Notes under the pieces: generated by a model
The model's database searches: none
What the model was told of the DNA's origin: nothing
Seen by the model: the letters and a program-made list of their open reading frames with translations, nothing else
Translations under genes and position numbers: made by a program
Shown: in pieces, positions 28,133-37,769 of the stretch
How the letters are laid out: every line of letters starts with the position of its first letter
Numbering within the stretch: the first letter of the stretch is position 1
Assembly: GCA_022823625.1 (NCBI GenBank)
Contig: JAJEHQ010000007.1
Location: 1 to 64,000 of the forward strand
DNA length: 64,000 nt
Source: Gammaproteobacteria bacterium
Lineage (GTDB): Bacteria > Pseudomonadota > Gammaproteobacteria > Arenicellales > JAJDZL01
Reading direction: 5' to 3'

Positions 28133-29374
28133 CTAACTGAATTTTCTGAATGCAAGTGACCCGTTTGTTCCACCAAATCCAAAGGAATTTGACAACGCAC
28201 CACCAATTTTTGTATCGCGTGCCGTGTGAGGTACATAATCAAGATCACATTGTGGATCAGGATCATCAAGATTTATCGTTGGAGGTGCTACTTGATGATA
28301 AATTGCCAGTACTGTGTGAATTGCTTCAACTCCTCCTGCTGCACCCAACAAATGTCCGACCATTGATTTTGAAGAGCTTACTGCGAGATTGAATGCATGG
28401 TCACCGAACAGCTTTTTGACCGCCATAGTTTCCGCAATGTCCCCCTGTGGTGTTGAAGTACCATGCGCGTTGATATAGTCAATTTCATCAGTGTTAGTTC
28501 TACCGCTTCTTAAGGCATTGGTCATACATCTAACCGCGCCGTTCCCATCCGGTGATGGTGCAGTGACATGGTGAGCGTCTCCACTCATTCCAAAGCCCGT
28601 CAATTCTGCGTAGATCCTGGCACCTCGACGCTTGGCACTCTCCAGTTCTTCAAGTACCAGAATACCAGCACCTTCTCCGATAACAAATCCATCGCGGCCC
28701 AAGTCCCACGGCCGACTAGCTGCTTCAGGGTCATCATTCCTTCGACTGAGTGCACGCGCGTTGGCAAATCCCGCGACCGATGTTGGTGTAATAGCTGCTT
28801 CCGTTCCGCCGGCAACCATTGCGTCTGCATCGCCAAATTGAATCAGTCGCGCAGCTTCTCCAATAGCGTGTGTTCCTGTCGTGCATGCAGTGGTTACCGC
28901 AATGTTTGGCCCTCTCAAACCATAGCTGATAGAGATATTGCCAGCCGCCATGTTAATGATTGACATGGGGATGTAAAACGGAGAAATTCGTCGTACCCCG
29001 TGCTCGTGTTTTTGTATGGTTGTGGCTTCAATCGTCGTAACTCCTCCGATACCTGCACCAACATAAACACCAACCAGATCCAAGTCAATATTGGAATCTA
29101 ACAGACCAGAATCCTTGATTGCTTCACCGGCAGCACACATGCTAAACTGAATGAACCGGTCCATTCTCCTGGCTTCCTTAGCCGATATGTGATCACTTGG
29201 ATCGAAATTGTCGACTTCTCCGGCAATTGTGACTGGAAATCCAGTCGTGTCAAACAAGGTGATGCTGCCCAATCCACTCTTCCCCGCGATCAAGTTCTCC
29301 CAATTCTCGGGAACTCCACAACCAATGGGCGAGATAGCACCAAGGCCAGTAATTACTACACGACGGCCTTCCAT
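28133..29374 (-). CDS. fabF: 3-oxoacyl-ACP synthase II
   Basis: Elongating condensing enzyme of type II fatty-acid synthesis. It has 413 residues, with the catalytic Cys164 in TTACTTGTHA, His in NAHGTSTPQGD and the second His in SMVGHLLGAAGG. It follows acpP by 87 bp on the same strand and precedes mltG by 69 bp. The FabF subtype rather than FabB is supported by length and by the acpP-fabF order. Confidence 0.96.
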   Translation of the reverse strand: MEGRRVVITGLGAISPIGCGVPENWENLIAGKSGLGSITLFDTTGFPVTIAGEVDNFDPSDHISAKEARRMDRFIQFSMCAAGEAIKDSGLLDSNIDLDLVGVYVGAGIGGVTTIEATTIQKHEHGVRRISPFYIPMSIINMAAGNISISYGLRGPNIAVTTACTTGTHAIGEAARLIQFGDADAMVAGGTEAAITPTSVAGFANARALSRRNDDPEAASRPWDLGRDGFVIGEGAGILVLEELESAKRRGARIYAELTGFGMSGDAHHVTAPSPDGNGAVRCMTNALRSGRTNTDEIDYINAHGTSTPQGDIAETMAVKKLFGDHAFNLAVSSSKSMVGHLLGAAGGVEAIHTVLAIYHQVAPPTINLDDPDPQCDLDYVPHTARDTKIGGALSNSFGFGGTNGSLAFRKFS

Positions 29375-29461
29375 TGGCTAATCAGTGACGGGGAAGAAAT
29401 TTTGGAGTGTGTATCGAAATGATGACTTCAATTGATTTCGCTTAAACCACCATCAAGAGGC

Positions 29462-29725
29462 TCATCCTTTGAAGTTCGCTTCAATGAAATCCACAGCTGA
29501 ACCGACAGTGGTTATGCTTTCCTGTATATCGTCTGGAATATCCAGGTCGAATTCCTGTTCTAGTTCCATCACGAGCTCTACGGTATCTAGCGAATCCGCA
29601 TGTAAATCATCGGTAAATGACGTGTCTCGAGTGACTACAGGAGGGGGATTTGTGTTTTCACACAACTTTTCGATTACAAGTTGAATGACTCGTTGTTCAA
29701 TTGTTTCCTGACCGCTGCCGTCCAT
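29462..29725 (-). CDS. acpP: Acyl carrier protein
   Basis: An 87-residue ACP carrying acyl chains on phosphopantetheine attached at Ser45 in DSLDTVELVMELEQEF. It is slightly longer than the usual 77-80 residues because of an N-terminal extension (MDGSGQETIEQRV); a shorter start in frame is not available. A possible own promoter lies in the gap behind fabG, as expected for this highly expressed gene. Confidence 0.95.
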   Translation of the reverse strand: MDGSGQETIEQRVIQLVIEKLCENTNPPPVVTRDTSFTDDLHADSLDTVELVMELEQEFDLDIPDDIQESITTVGSAVDFIEANFKG

Positions 29726-29788
29726 TAATGATTACCTCCGAGAAAGTAAGATTAATTGAAAAATGGTAACACTAACCAAAATAAAAAT

Positions 29789-29818
29789 TGTATATCGAAT
29801 TGCTGAATCTATTATCAA
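29789..29818 (-). promoter_or_regulatory. Probable acpP promoter
   Basis: On the minus strand TTGATA (29818-29813) and TATACA (29794-29789) are separated by 18 bp, with the -10 element about 65 bp before the acpP start. The match is moderate and its place in the fabG-acpP gap fits. Confidence 0.4.
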
Positions 29819-29821
29819 TGT

Positions 29822-30571
29822 TCAGTGTCGAATCATACCGCCATCAACAAAAATTGTCGAGCCGGTAATATAAGAGCTTTGCGATGATGCAAGAAAAACT
29901 ACAGCATTGGCGACTTCCTCGGGTTGCCCCATCCGTCCCAATGGGATATTGCTAAGTAAATTATCGCGTACCTTCTCATCAAGTACGTTGGTCATGTCTG
30001 TGTCAATGAACCCAGGCACAACCATATTTACGGTGACATTTCGGGTAGCAATTTCCATAGCGAGGGACTTTGAAAAACCCAGAATTGCAGACTTTGAAGC
30101 TGAGTAGTGTGCCTGTCCAACATTACCAATGTGTCCAACAACGGAAGAAACATTGATAATTCTTCCGTATCGCTGCCTCATCATTCCTCGCATAAACGTC
30201 TTACACATTCTGTATACAGAGTTGAGATTTGTCTCGATAATCTCTTCCCACTCTGCGTCTTTAATCCGCATCACCAAGTTGTTTCGAGAAATACCAGCGT
30301 TATTGACCAGAACACTCACGGCACCATATTTTTCTTGAATCTTCGTCTGGAGTTCGACAATAGAATCGACGTCGTTGACATCCAGACGCATCCCCTCACC
30401 CGACGCTCCTGACGTTTTCAGATATTCGGTAATTTGAGTCGCCCCGCTGTCAGTTGTCCCCGTGCCAATTACTACACCACTCTCGGCCGCAAAAGACTCA
30501 GCCACAGCGCGACCAATCCCTCGAGTCGCACCAGTAACCAAACAAATTTTGTCAGACAGTAGATCAGTCAT
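29822..30571 (-). CDS. fabG: 3-oxoacyl-ACP reductase
   Basis: NADPH-dependent reductase of fatty-acid elongation, an SDR of 249 residues. It has GATRGIG near residue 14, the NAG block [10 protein letters not shown], the catalytic Ser/Tyr/Lys in [21 protein letters not shown], and [15 protein letters not shown]. It begins 1 bp after fabH; fabD, normally between them, is missing. Confidence 0.95.
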   Translation of the reverse strand: MTDLLSDKICLVTGATRGIGRAVAESFAAESGVVIGTGTTDSGATQITEYLKTSGASGEGMRLDVNDVDSIVELQTKIQEKYGAVSVLVNNAGISRNNLVMRIKDAEWEEIIETNLNSVYRMCKTFMRGMMRQRYGRIINVSSVVGHIGNVGQAHYSASKSAILGFSKSLAMEIATRNVTVNMVVPGFIDTDMTNVLDEKVRDNLLSNIPLGRMGQPEEVANAVVFLASSQSSYITGSTIFVDGGMIRH

Positions 30572-30572
30572 T

Positions 30573-31541
30573 CTAGAATGTCAAAAATGCGGAACCCCAA
30601 GTAAATCCGCCACCAAATCCTTCGATCAAAATAGTATCGCCAGTTTTTATTCGCCCATCTCGAACGGCTGTATCCAATGCCAGCGGAATTGAGGCAGCCG
30701 AAGTATTTCCATGCTGATTTATTGTAACGATTACTTTCTCCATCGGTATACCCAATCGTTTGGCAGTCGCAGTAATAATTCGAGTGTTTGCCTGATGAGG
30801 AATCATCCAGTCAACCTGATCAACAGCTGCTTCGTTGGCCTCAAGTGCTTCGACTGCAATTTGTTCCATACATTTGACAGCAATTTTGAACACCTCACCA
30901 CCCTGCATCTGTGTATAGGCGGAACCGTTAATTACCTGGTCGAAATTTCGCGAAACGCCTACTGGTACACTCAATAAGTCTTTGTATGCACCGTTAGCGC
31001 GCAAGTGTGTGGAATGGATACCGGGCGTACCCGAAGCCTCCAATACAACAACACCCGCACCATCTCCAAATAGTACACATGTAGTGCGATCTGTCCAATC
31101 GATGATTCGGGAGAAGGTTTCTGCGCCAATCACCAATGCCCGATTTGCACAATTGGTACGAATAAATTTATCGGCGATATCAATGGCATATAAAAATCCG
31201 GCACATACTGCCTGCACATCAAACGCAGGTGAATTGCGGATACCCAGACGCTCCTGCAATATGCAGGCGGTACTGGGAAATACTTGGTCCGCCGTGGTTG
31301 TAGCTACAACGATTAGATCAATGTCAGTGGCATCAAAGCGACCTGATTCCATTGCAGCATAAACTGCCTGTTCCGCCAGGTCGCAAGTTGTTTCATCAGA
31401 ATGAGCGATGTGCCGTTGTTCGATGCCAGTTCTTGAATAGATCCAATCATGACTGGTGTCAACCATTTTTGCAAGGTCATAGTTGGTGACGACACCGGTC
31501 GGTAAATAGCTTCCAGTTGCAATGATTTTTGAGAAACTCAC
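30573..31541 (-). CDS. fabH: 3-oxoacyl-ACP synthase III
   Basis: Starts fatty-acid synthesis by condensing acetyl-CoA with malonyl-ACP. It has 322 residues, with catalytic Cys113 in [12 protein letters not shown], His in [11 protein letters not shown] and Asn in [11 protein letters not shown]. It overlaps plsX by 4 bp and is followed directly by fabG. Confidence 0.96.
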   Translation of the reverse strand: MSFSKIIATGSYLPTGVVTNYDLAKMVDTSHDWIYSRTGIEQRHIAHSDETTCDLAEQAVYAAMESGRFDATDIDLIVVATTTADQVFPSTACILQERLGIRNSPAFDVQAVCAGFLYAIDIADKFIRTNCANRALVIGAETFSRIIDWTDRTTCVLFGDGAGVVVLEASGTPGIHSTHLRANGAYKDLLSVPVGVSRNFDQVINGSAYTQMQGGEVFKIAVKCMEQIAVEALEANEAAVDQVDWMIPHQANTRIITATAKRLGIPMEKVIVTINQHGNTSAASIPLALDTAVRDGRIKTGDTILIEGFGGGFTWGSAFLTF

Positions 31542-32554
31542 AAGGAACTCGCAGCAAGAATAGAAATCTGTTCATTTATTCTTGCAGGCACTTTATTTTT
31601 AACTTCATTCACCGCTTTACGCAATGCATGTTGAAATGCCAGCTGATCTGCCGCTCCGTGGCTTTTGATGACTGAACCAGTCAATCCGATTAGTGCTGCA
31701 CCGTTATACACCCGTGGATCGATTCTTTTTTTTGTGCGTCTGAATGCCGGTCGGGCAGCCAACGCTACCAACTTACTCATAATACTTTTCTCAAATTCTT
31801 CACGTAAGGTACTCTGAATAAAGTTCGAAACTCCTGCACCGGTCTTAATGACCACGTTGCCAGAAAATCCGTCACAAACGATCACATTCACATCACCGGA
31901 AAAAATTCTATCACCTTCTATGTATCCCTGATAATTTAGTTCACTTGCCTCAAACAGTGCAGCAGCATCCTTGATCGTTTGATTACCTTTAATCGCTTCA
32001 ATTCCGATATTCAATAACGCAACTTTTGGCTTGTCAATACCCTCCATGTATTTGACGAATGTAGCACCCATAACTCCAAATTGAAACAGCACCTGAGCCG
32101 AACACTCAACATTTGCACCTAGATCCAGAATGTTGACGAATCCGTCGACAGTTGGAATCTGTCCAATAATGGCGGGACGATGAATTCCCGGCAGGGGTCG
32201 CAGAATAACGTGAGCAATTGCGGTTAGCGCACCTGTGTTTCCGGCGCTGACGCAGGCACTGGCTGAACCCGATTTGACAAGATCCATCGCGACGCGCATT
32301 GAGGAGTCTCTCTTTCTGCGGAGTGCGAAGGTTGGTGAGTCATCCATCGCAACTGTTTCGGAAGCGTGATGAATTATGATACGAGAGGAGTCTGGATGGC
32401 TGTGCTGGTCAATCAGCGGTTCGAGTTGTTCCTGATCTCCAACCAGCACAAACTGCAAGTCATTGACGTCGGACAGCGCAGCTATGGTGGCAGGCACTGT
32501 AACTTGCGGCCCGAAATCCCCGCCCATCGCATCGACCGCAATGGAATTTACCAT
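31538..32554 (-). CDS. plsX: Phosphate acyltransferase PlsX
   Basis: Converts acyl-ACP to acyl-phosphate for phospholipid synthesis. It has 338 residues, with the N-terminal [17 protein letters not shown] block and [23 protein letters not shown] near 108-130. It lies between rpmF (67 bp upstream) and fabH (4-bp overlap), the conserved order. Confidence 0.96.
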   Translation of the reverse strand: MVNSIAVDAMGGDFGPQVTVPATIAALSDVNDLQFVLVGDQEQLEPLIDQHSHPDSSRIIIHHASETVAMDDSPTFALRRKRDSSMRVAMDLVKSGSASACVSAGNTGALTAIAHVILRPLPGIHRPAIIGQIPTVDGFVNILDLGANVECSAQVLFQFGVMGATFVKYMEGIDKPKVALLNIGIEAIKGNQTIKDAAALFEASELNYQGYIEGDRIFSGDVNVIVCDGFSGNVVIKTGAGVSNFIQSTLREEFEKSIMSKLVALAARPAFRRTKKRIDPRVYNGAALIGLTGSVIKSHGAADQLAFQHALRKAVNEVKNKVPARINEQISILAASSL

Positions 32555-32621
32555 GTTAAATCAACCAGCCTCGTTGAGGCGGATATTGAATCAAATTACC
32601 AGCGGGATTTAAGCTGGGTTA

Positions 32622-32816
32622 CTATTCGTCCTCGTCCGAGATCAGTTCTTCTGGCAAAACTCGCTTGCCACGATAATAACCGTCATTGGAAACATGGTGA
32701 CGCCTGTGCAATTCACCAGTCTCTGGTTCAATCGACAGAGTTGGCTTGCTAAGTGCGTGATGTGAGCGACGCATATTACGCATTGATTTGGACTTTTTTC
32801 TTTGTTGTACGGCCAC
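32622..32816 (-). CDS. rpmF: Ribosomal protein L32
   Basis: A 64-residue L32 with the N-terminal [22 protein letters not shown] typical of the family and a C-terminal YRGKRVL. It is the first gene of the plsX-fab operon. The DUF177 (yceD) gene usually just upstream is not present: 32817-33204 contains no matching frame. Confidence 0.96.
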   Translation of the reverse strand: MAVQQRKKSKSMRNMRRSHHALSKPTLSIEPETGELHRRHHVSNDGYYRGKRVLPEELISDEDE

Positions 32817-33154
32817 TTTGTTTCCTCAAACTAATGGTTGTAGTGAACTACTCTTCCGGTATTCTTGAATTTTGTTGGTTTCTGGCTCGAATCCAGTATT
32901 TGATATTGTTTCAGACTGCTGTCAATGTGACTGAATTCCGACAATACACTGTAATCAGCCAAACTTATTTTCGAGCAGGGAATTTCATACAATATTGATG
33001 AAACTCCTTGGCAGAGCATTTAAGGCACCACGGAAAATCCCCCCTTTACCGATGCAATTACCCTACCTGCCTGCATCCCTTACAAGTTCTTGTAATGTAA
33101 ATCGAAGCAGCTTTGAAATACGAACATTATAAAGCAAAACAGGAGGCATACATT

Positions 33155-33208
33155 TTGAGCAAATTAGCAAGCTGGCACTCTAAACTTGTGTGTCATTTTG
33201 ACAAGTGA
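33155..33208 (+). CDS. Possible 17-codon leader ORF upstream of maf
   Basis: TTG at 33155 lies 8 nt after a perfect AGGAGG (33141-33146) and opens a 17-residue frame (MSKLASWHSKLVCHFDK) whose TGA overlaps the GTG start at 33205 of the maf frame. The strong ribosome binding site has no other start within reach. It may be a coupled leader peptide or simply the true binding site for something else. It is too short to judge by similarity. Confidence 0.3.
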   Translation: MSKLASWHSKLVCHFDK

Positions 33209-33831
33209 GAAAAAGTCTAATGATCAATCATGTAACGGACAGAAATTCGCACAACACTCAAATAGTGCTTGCATCATCATCCGAGGCCCGCCGAAAAGTG
33301 TTGGAAAAACTCGAAATTCCGTTCGAGGTATTCAAACCGAGCGTCGATGAGTCACCTAAATCAGGGGAATCACCGCAGCAGTTGGTTAAGCGCTTATCTG
33401 TTGAAAAGGCCTGCGCTGCAACTGACCGCTATCCTAATCACCTGGTAATCGGTTCAGATCAAGTCGCGGTTGTTGATGAACAAATTCTCGGTAAGCCAGC
33501 AAATCGAGAGTGCGCTGTTTCTCAACTCGAACTCATGTCAAGAAAAGAAGTAGTACTACTGACGGGATTAGCGCTGATCAATACAGGAACAGGTAAGGTG
33601 CAGTCAGACATTATCCCCTACCGTGTCGAATTTCGAAATTTAACACGCACGATGATAGAGAATTACATTGATAAAGATGAACCTTACGATTGTGGCGGAA
33701 GTTTGCGTTCAGAAGGTCTGGGAATTGTGCTGTTAAAGCGATTTGATGGAACCGACCCAAACGCCTTGTTGGGACTCCCTCTCATCCGCCTTATTGACAT
33801 GTTGGCAAGTGAAGGAGTTTCAATTCTATAG
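33205..33831 (+). CDS. Maf family nucleotide pyrophosphatase
   Basis: A house-cleaning pyrophosphatase that hydrolyses non-canonical nucleotides such as m7GTP (YceF type) or dTTP/UTP (YhdE type). The family start is IVLASSSEARRKVLEKLEIPFEV; other blocks are SVEKACAA, VIGSDQVAVVDEQILGKP and YDCGGSLRSEGLG. The position divergent from rpmF-plsX matches E. coli yceF. The protein may begin at ATG 33220 instead of GTG 33205. Confidence 0.92.
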   Translation: MRKSLMINHVTDRNSHNTQIVLASSSEARRKVLEKLEIPFEVFKPSVDESPKSGESPQQLVKRLSVEKACAATDRYPNHLVIGSDQVAVVDEQILGKPANRECAVSQLELMSRKEVVLLTGLALINTGTGKVQSDIIPYRVEFRNLTRTMIENYIDKDEPYDCGGSLRSEGLGIVLLKRFDGTDPNALLGLPLIRLIDMLASEGVSIL

Positions 33832-33843
33832 TAAACAAAAGTA

Positions 33844-34224
33844 CTAGGACTTCTCAGTATGATCGATTTCGAACCGTTCGTCATCCAGAACGACCATTGA
33901 GTCGACTTCTTTTACCGAAATAGCAATGAGTGAAGCGCCATAACAAGGGCCATTCACACAGACGCCGGTATTCGGTTCATAAAGTGCACCGTGATTGCTA
34001 CAGATCAGATATTCACCAGAGGTATCGAAATATTCAGCATCATCCCAGTCCAATTCCAGCATCATGTGAGCACATCGATTCAAATATGCATAAATGGAAC
34101 CTTCAAAACGAACCACGAAAGCTGGCACGGGCTGTGAACCGACCGTTAAATTGAACTTGACTCCGGTACCTCCGGATTTGAGATCGTCTGAATTACAGAT
34201 CATATGAATATTATTTGAATTCAT
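33844..34224 (-). CDS. Rieske [2Fe-2S] domain protein
   Basis: A 126-residue single-domain Rieske protein. Cluster ligands are Cys51-x-His53 (NRCAH) and Cys75-x2-His78 (CSNHGALYEP), with the usual GALYEPNTGVCVNGPC end of the box. It resembles the small ferredoxin components of oxygenases or reductases, but no partner is nearby. It overlaps the rluC gene by 4 bp, so it is co-transcribed with it; the meaning of this pairing is unknown. Confidence 0.88.
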   Translation of the reverse strand: MNSNNIHMICNSDDLKSGGTGVKFNLTVGSQPVPAFVVRFEGSIYAYLNRCAHMMLELDWDDAEYFDTSGEYLICSNHGALYEPNTGVCVNGPCYGASLIAISVKEVDSMVVLDDERFEIDHTEKS

Positions 34225-35192
34225 TCGAATACTTCCTCTTGACTACTCAGTTGCTTGATGACTGTTGAAAGGTCGGGGGGCAATTCCGACTCAAACATTA
34301 CCTGCTGTTTGCTGATTGGGTGAATGATCGAAACTCTGCTTGCATGCAAAAACATACGTTTTAATCCTATGGCCTGCATTTGGCGATTAAAGTCACGGTC
34401 GCCATATTTTCTGTCACCGGCAATGGGCTGTCCGATGTGTAATGCATGCTGACGTGCCTGATGTGTTTTGCCTGTAAGGAGTTCGATGCTCACCAATACA
34501 CAACTGCGGAAATTGCGAACCGAAGAAAAATAACTCACTGCAGCGGCGGCAGATTGGCGTTTCCCCAAGTTCGTTGAGTGATTGAACGGTGCTGTTTCAA
34601 CGCACCTTTCTGATGGATCATCCCATCTGTCTTTGAGCAACGCTAGATAGCGTTTACTAAATGAATGCGAAAATACCTCCCGACGCCATTGGGCCTGAAG
34701 AAATCTTAGTGTGCGGCTATTTTTAGCTAGAATCAAAACCCCAGATGTATCTTTGTCCAGTCGATGCACGAGTTCGATACCTGGCTCATTCTTTCGCATC
34801 ATTTTCATTGCTTCAATCAGTCCGAAATTGTGTCGGGTGCCAGAGTGCACAGCAATGCCAGCAGGTTTGTCGAGAACAATCAGACATTCATCTTCAAACA
34901 GAACTTGCCGTATCGCACTTTTTAACTTCGGACTGATTTCACCGACAACTTCCTTTTTCCGTGTAACTACTGGTGGCACCCTCACCCGATCACCCGACTT
35001 AAGTCGCCGACCAGCTTTAGCTCTTCCACTGTTCACTCGTACTTGTCCCGTTCGAATGAGATTGTAAATATGGCTGTGTGGCACACCCTGCAATATGCTG
35101 ATCAGAAAATTGTCCAACCGACGATTTTCGGAGTCCGCATCAATCTCGATCAGATTGACGGACGCGTAGTTGGACTTTCGGCTCTGAGGCAT
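34221..35192 (-). CDS. rluC: 23S rRNA pseudouridine synthase RluC
   Basis: Makes pseudouridines in 23S rRNA (955, 2504 and 2580 in E. coli). The 323 residues hold an S4 domain (about 22-75, LDNFLISILQGVPHSHIYNLIRTGQVRVN) and the RluA-type catalytic domain with Asp146 in VHRLDKDTSG, SFSKRYLAL and GKTHQARQHALHIGQPIAGDRKYGD. It is divergent from rne, as in E. coli, which separates it from RluD. Confidence 0.93.
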   Translation of the reverse strand: MPQSRKSNYASVNLIEIDADSENRRLDNFLISILQGVPHSHIYNLIRTGQVRVNSGRAKAGRRLKSGDRVRVPPVVTRKKEVVGEISPKLKSAIRQVLFEDECLIVLDKPAGIAVHSGTRHNFGLIEAMKMMRKNEPGIELVHRLDKDTSGVLILAKNSRTLRFLQAQWRREVFSHSFSKRYLALLKDRWDDPSERCVETAPFNHSTNLGKRQSAAAAVSYFSSVRNFRSCVLVSIELLTGKTHQARQHALHIGQPIAGDRKYGDRDFNRQMQAIGLKRMFLHASRVSIIHPISKQQVMFESELPPDLSTVIKQLSSQEEVFE

Positions 35193-35321
35193 TTTTTAAA
35201 ATTCAGAAAGTTAGAACTTGAAGATTTCCACTATCTCAATATATGTTGAATTTACCGGTTGCTAAGGTGCTTTCTTCTTCTCCCGAATTATCATGGCCAG
35301 AGAATCCATCAAAGTTCCTTG

Positions 35322-35327
35322 TATAAT
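35322..35327 (+). promoter_or_regulatory. Candidate -10 element for rne
   Basis: A TATAAT hexamer lies 312 bp before the rne ATG, which would leave a long 5' leader; the E. coli rne leader is also long (about 360 nt) and used for feedback control. There is no good -35. The 447-bp gap between rluC and rne shows no gene. Confidence 0.3.
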
Positions 35328-35639
35328 GTCATGTGCAAATAGGACGAGAACAACCCTTAGATTCTAATCAATCGCTTTTGGGGTTGATTTTGCAATGGGT
35401 CGCGCAAGTAGCGTAGTCCTTTCAGAATTAATATGAACAAATTCAAAGGTGTACTTTGGGTGTCGCAGGCTTTTCCAGCTGACACTGACGAGTACTTCTT
35501 CCACAATAAAAATAATGGCGCACTGCACTTAAGATGAAGTCAATTCTGATGATTCGAATTTTTTCCAGTTTGGCTTTCCCCGTCACACCCAAGAGAACGG
35601 TGAACCTTCACGCTGCGGTGCCATTCGAGGAATTTTTTA

Positions 35640-37718
35640 ATGAAACGCATGTTATTCAACGCGACTCACCCAGAGGAGTTGCGGGTTGCCATCGTCGATG
35701 GCCAAACTCTGGTTGATCTCGATATAGAATTTTTAAATAGCGAAAGTAAACGAGGAAATATATACAAGGGTACGGTTACCAAAGTAGAGCCCAGTCTTGA
35801 GGCAGTATTTGTAGACTACGGCGCACAGCGTCAGGGCTTTCTTTCGCTTAAAGATATTTCGAGAAAATACTTCTCCAGCAATTACACTGCGTCAACCCCT
35901 ATGGCGCAAGTCAAGGTTCAGGACGTCATTGAGGTAGGCACCGAAATGATCGTCCAGGTCGAAAAAAATGAAAGAGGTAGCAAGGGCGCAGCGCTGACTA
36001 CTTTCATTAGTCTCGCTGGACGATGTCTTGTCTTTCTACCAAACAATCCCCGCGGCGGTGGCATCTCCCGGCAAGTGGAGGGATCCAGCCGCCACGAACT
36101 TAAGGAAGTACTCAGCAAACTTGAAGTTCCTGACGGGCACTCAATTATTGCTCGCACAGCTGGAATAGGTCAGAATGTTGACAGTTTCAAAGCGGATCTG
36201 AATTACCTGATCAATCTATGGAATGCGATTGAAACCACTGTCGAACAGAACAAATCCCCAATGCTGATTTATCAGGAAAGCAGTCTGATCGTACGGACCC
36301 TGAGAGATTACCTTCGGGATGATGTCAAGCAGATTCTCATTGATGACCACGAACTCTTCGTGAAGACAAAGCGTTTCGTCAAAGATGTCATGCCATCTGC
36401 AAAGGTTCAGGTTGAGCATTACAGTGGTACGATCCCCCTATTCTCAAAATATCAGATCGAACATCAAATTAAAAACGCGTTTGAAAGAGATGTCAGCCTT
36501 CCGAACGGTGGCGTTATCGTCATTGAACAAACCGAAGCCATGGTAACAATTGATGTCAATTCAGCACGTTCAACGAAAGGTGCTGATATTGAGGAAACTG
36601 CCGTACAAACCAACCTTGAAGCTGTCGACCAGATCTCCAAACAATTACGGGTTAGAGATATCGGCGGATTGATTGTCATCGATTTCATCGATATGAACTC
36701 TCCTCGCAATCGAAGGAAAATCGAAAAACATTTTGCTGAGGCAGTGGAATCAGATCGGGCACGAACCCGAATCGGCAAAATATCACAATTCGGACTGTTG
36801 GAACTATCCAGACAACGGTTGCGCTCATCGATTGAAGAGTCCAGTCATGAGAAATGCCCTCGCTGTAAAGGACGAGGATTTATTCGAAGTGTCACCTCTA
36901 CGGCGCTGGATACCTTGCGATTCATCGAGGAAGAGTCAAGAAAGGAAAGCACTGAATTGATTCATGCGCATCTGCCTGTCGATGTTGCCACCTTCTTAGT
37001 CAACGAAAAACGGCACGAACTTAATACACTTGAATCACGAACCGGAACTCGAGTGTTCATTATCCCCACTCGATCTTTACTCATACCTGATCAACGCATC
37101 ATTCGATTTACTGCAGCTGAAATCGAGGAGAATGACAAAGTCAGCTACACACTTGAGAATTCCAACGGCAATCCAGAAATCTATAACATTATCAGGTCTG
37201 GGAGCAATGTCCAGCAAGCAGCAGTGAGTCAGGAAAACCTTAGGCTGGAATCCAACTTGTCACAAAAGCGATCCACACCTTGGCTGAAGAAAGCTGTCAG
37301 TTCGATATTTGGTCGTGAAGAGGATGTAGTTGTGGAACAACCTAGACCGGAAATGGATGAAACTAAACCAATAAAGAAACGAAAAGGTAGCAAGAAGCAG
37401 ACTCGAACCACTGAAAAGAAAGGCCATCGTTCTAAACAAACCAAAGTCAAATCTCAAACCAGCCCAGTAGAAAAACCTGCAGGTCAGTCGAAAAAGAGCA
37501 CATCGAACAGACGCCGGAAACGCCCATCAGGGAACTCAATCTACTACCCTGACCCGAATTCAAACTCTGGACAGTCGGAACAGATTGCAACAGGTAACTC
37601 GAATGGCTCAGTCAGAAAGAAGTCAAGCGGCAACACATCAAAACGACCAACCCGACCTCGCAGGCGATCGTCTAAATCCGACAAGGATGTAGCGCGAATA
37701 GATTCAGGCACTGATTAA
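35640..37718 (+). CDS. rne: Ribonuclease E (short form)
   Basis: The endoribonuclease that starts mRNA decay and processes tRNA and 9S rRNA. The catalytic half (about 1-500) is complete: S1 domain (GNIYKGTVTKVEPSLEAVFVDYG), the magnesium region TIDVNSAR...IVIDFIDM, and the Zn-link Cys406-x2-Cys409 in CPRCKGRG. At 692 residues it is much shorter than the 1061 of E. coli. The C-terminal 150 residues are rich in Lys, Arg, Ser and Thr (KPIKKRKGSKKQTRTTEKK) and disordered; a degradosome scaffold is therefore reduced. RNase G is less likely because of this tail and the rluC neighbour. Confidence 0.93.
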   Translation: MKRMLFNATHPEELRVAIVDGQTLVDLDIEFLNSESKRGNIYKGTVTKVEPSLEAVFVDYGAQRQGFLSLKDISRKYFSSNYTASTPMAQVKVQDVIEVGTEMIVQVEKNERGSKGAALTTFISLAGRCLVFLPNNPRGGGISRQVEGSSRHELKEVLSKLEVPDGHSIIARTAGIGQNVDSFKADLNYLINLWNAIETTVEQNKSPMLIYQESSLIVRTLRDYLRDDVKQILIDDHELFVKTKRFVKDVMPSAKVQVEHYSGTIPLFSKYQIEHQIKNAFERDVSLPNGGVIVIEQTEAMVTIDVNSARSTKGADIEETAVQTNLEAVDQISKQLRVRDIGGLIVIDFIDMNSPRNRRKIEKHFAEAVESDRARTRIGKISQFGLLELSRQRLRSSIEESSHEKCPRCKGRGFIRSVTSTALDTLRFIEEESRKESTELIHAHLPVDVATFLVNEKRHELNTLESRTGTRVFIIPTRSLLIPDQRIIRFTAAEIEENDKVSYTLENSNGNPEIYNIIRSGSNVQQAAVSQENLRLESNLSQKRSTPWLKKAVSSIFGREEDVVVEQPRPEMDETKPIKKRKGSKKQTRTTEKKGHRSKQTKVKSQTSPVEKPAGQSKKSTSNRRRKRPSGNSIYYPDPNSNSGQSEQIATGNSNGSVRKKSSGNTSKRPTRPRRRSSKSDKDVARIDSGTD

Positions 37719-37734
37719 ATTGGAAAGCCAATTT
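37717..37734. terminator. Hairpin between convergent rne and exonuclease genes
   Basis: AAATTGG-AAAG-CCAATTT forms a 7-bp stem right after the rne stop. A T run follows only weakly, so the call as a terminator is moderate. Confidence 0.35.
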
Positions 37735-37769
37735 GAAGTACCAACATTCGAATTCTTTTAGGACTCGAC

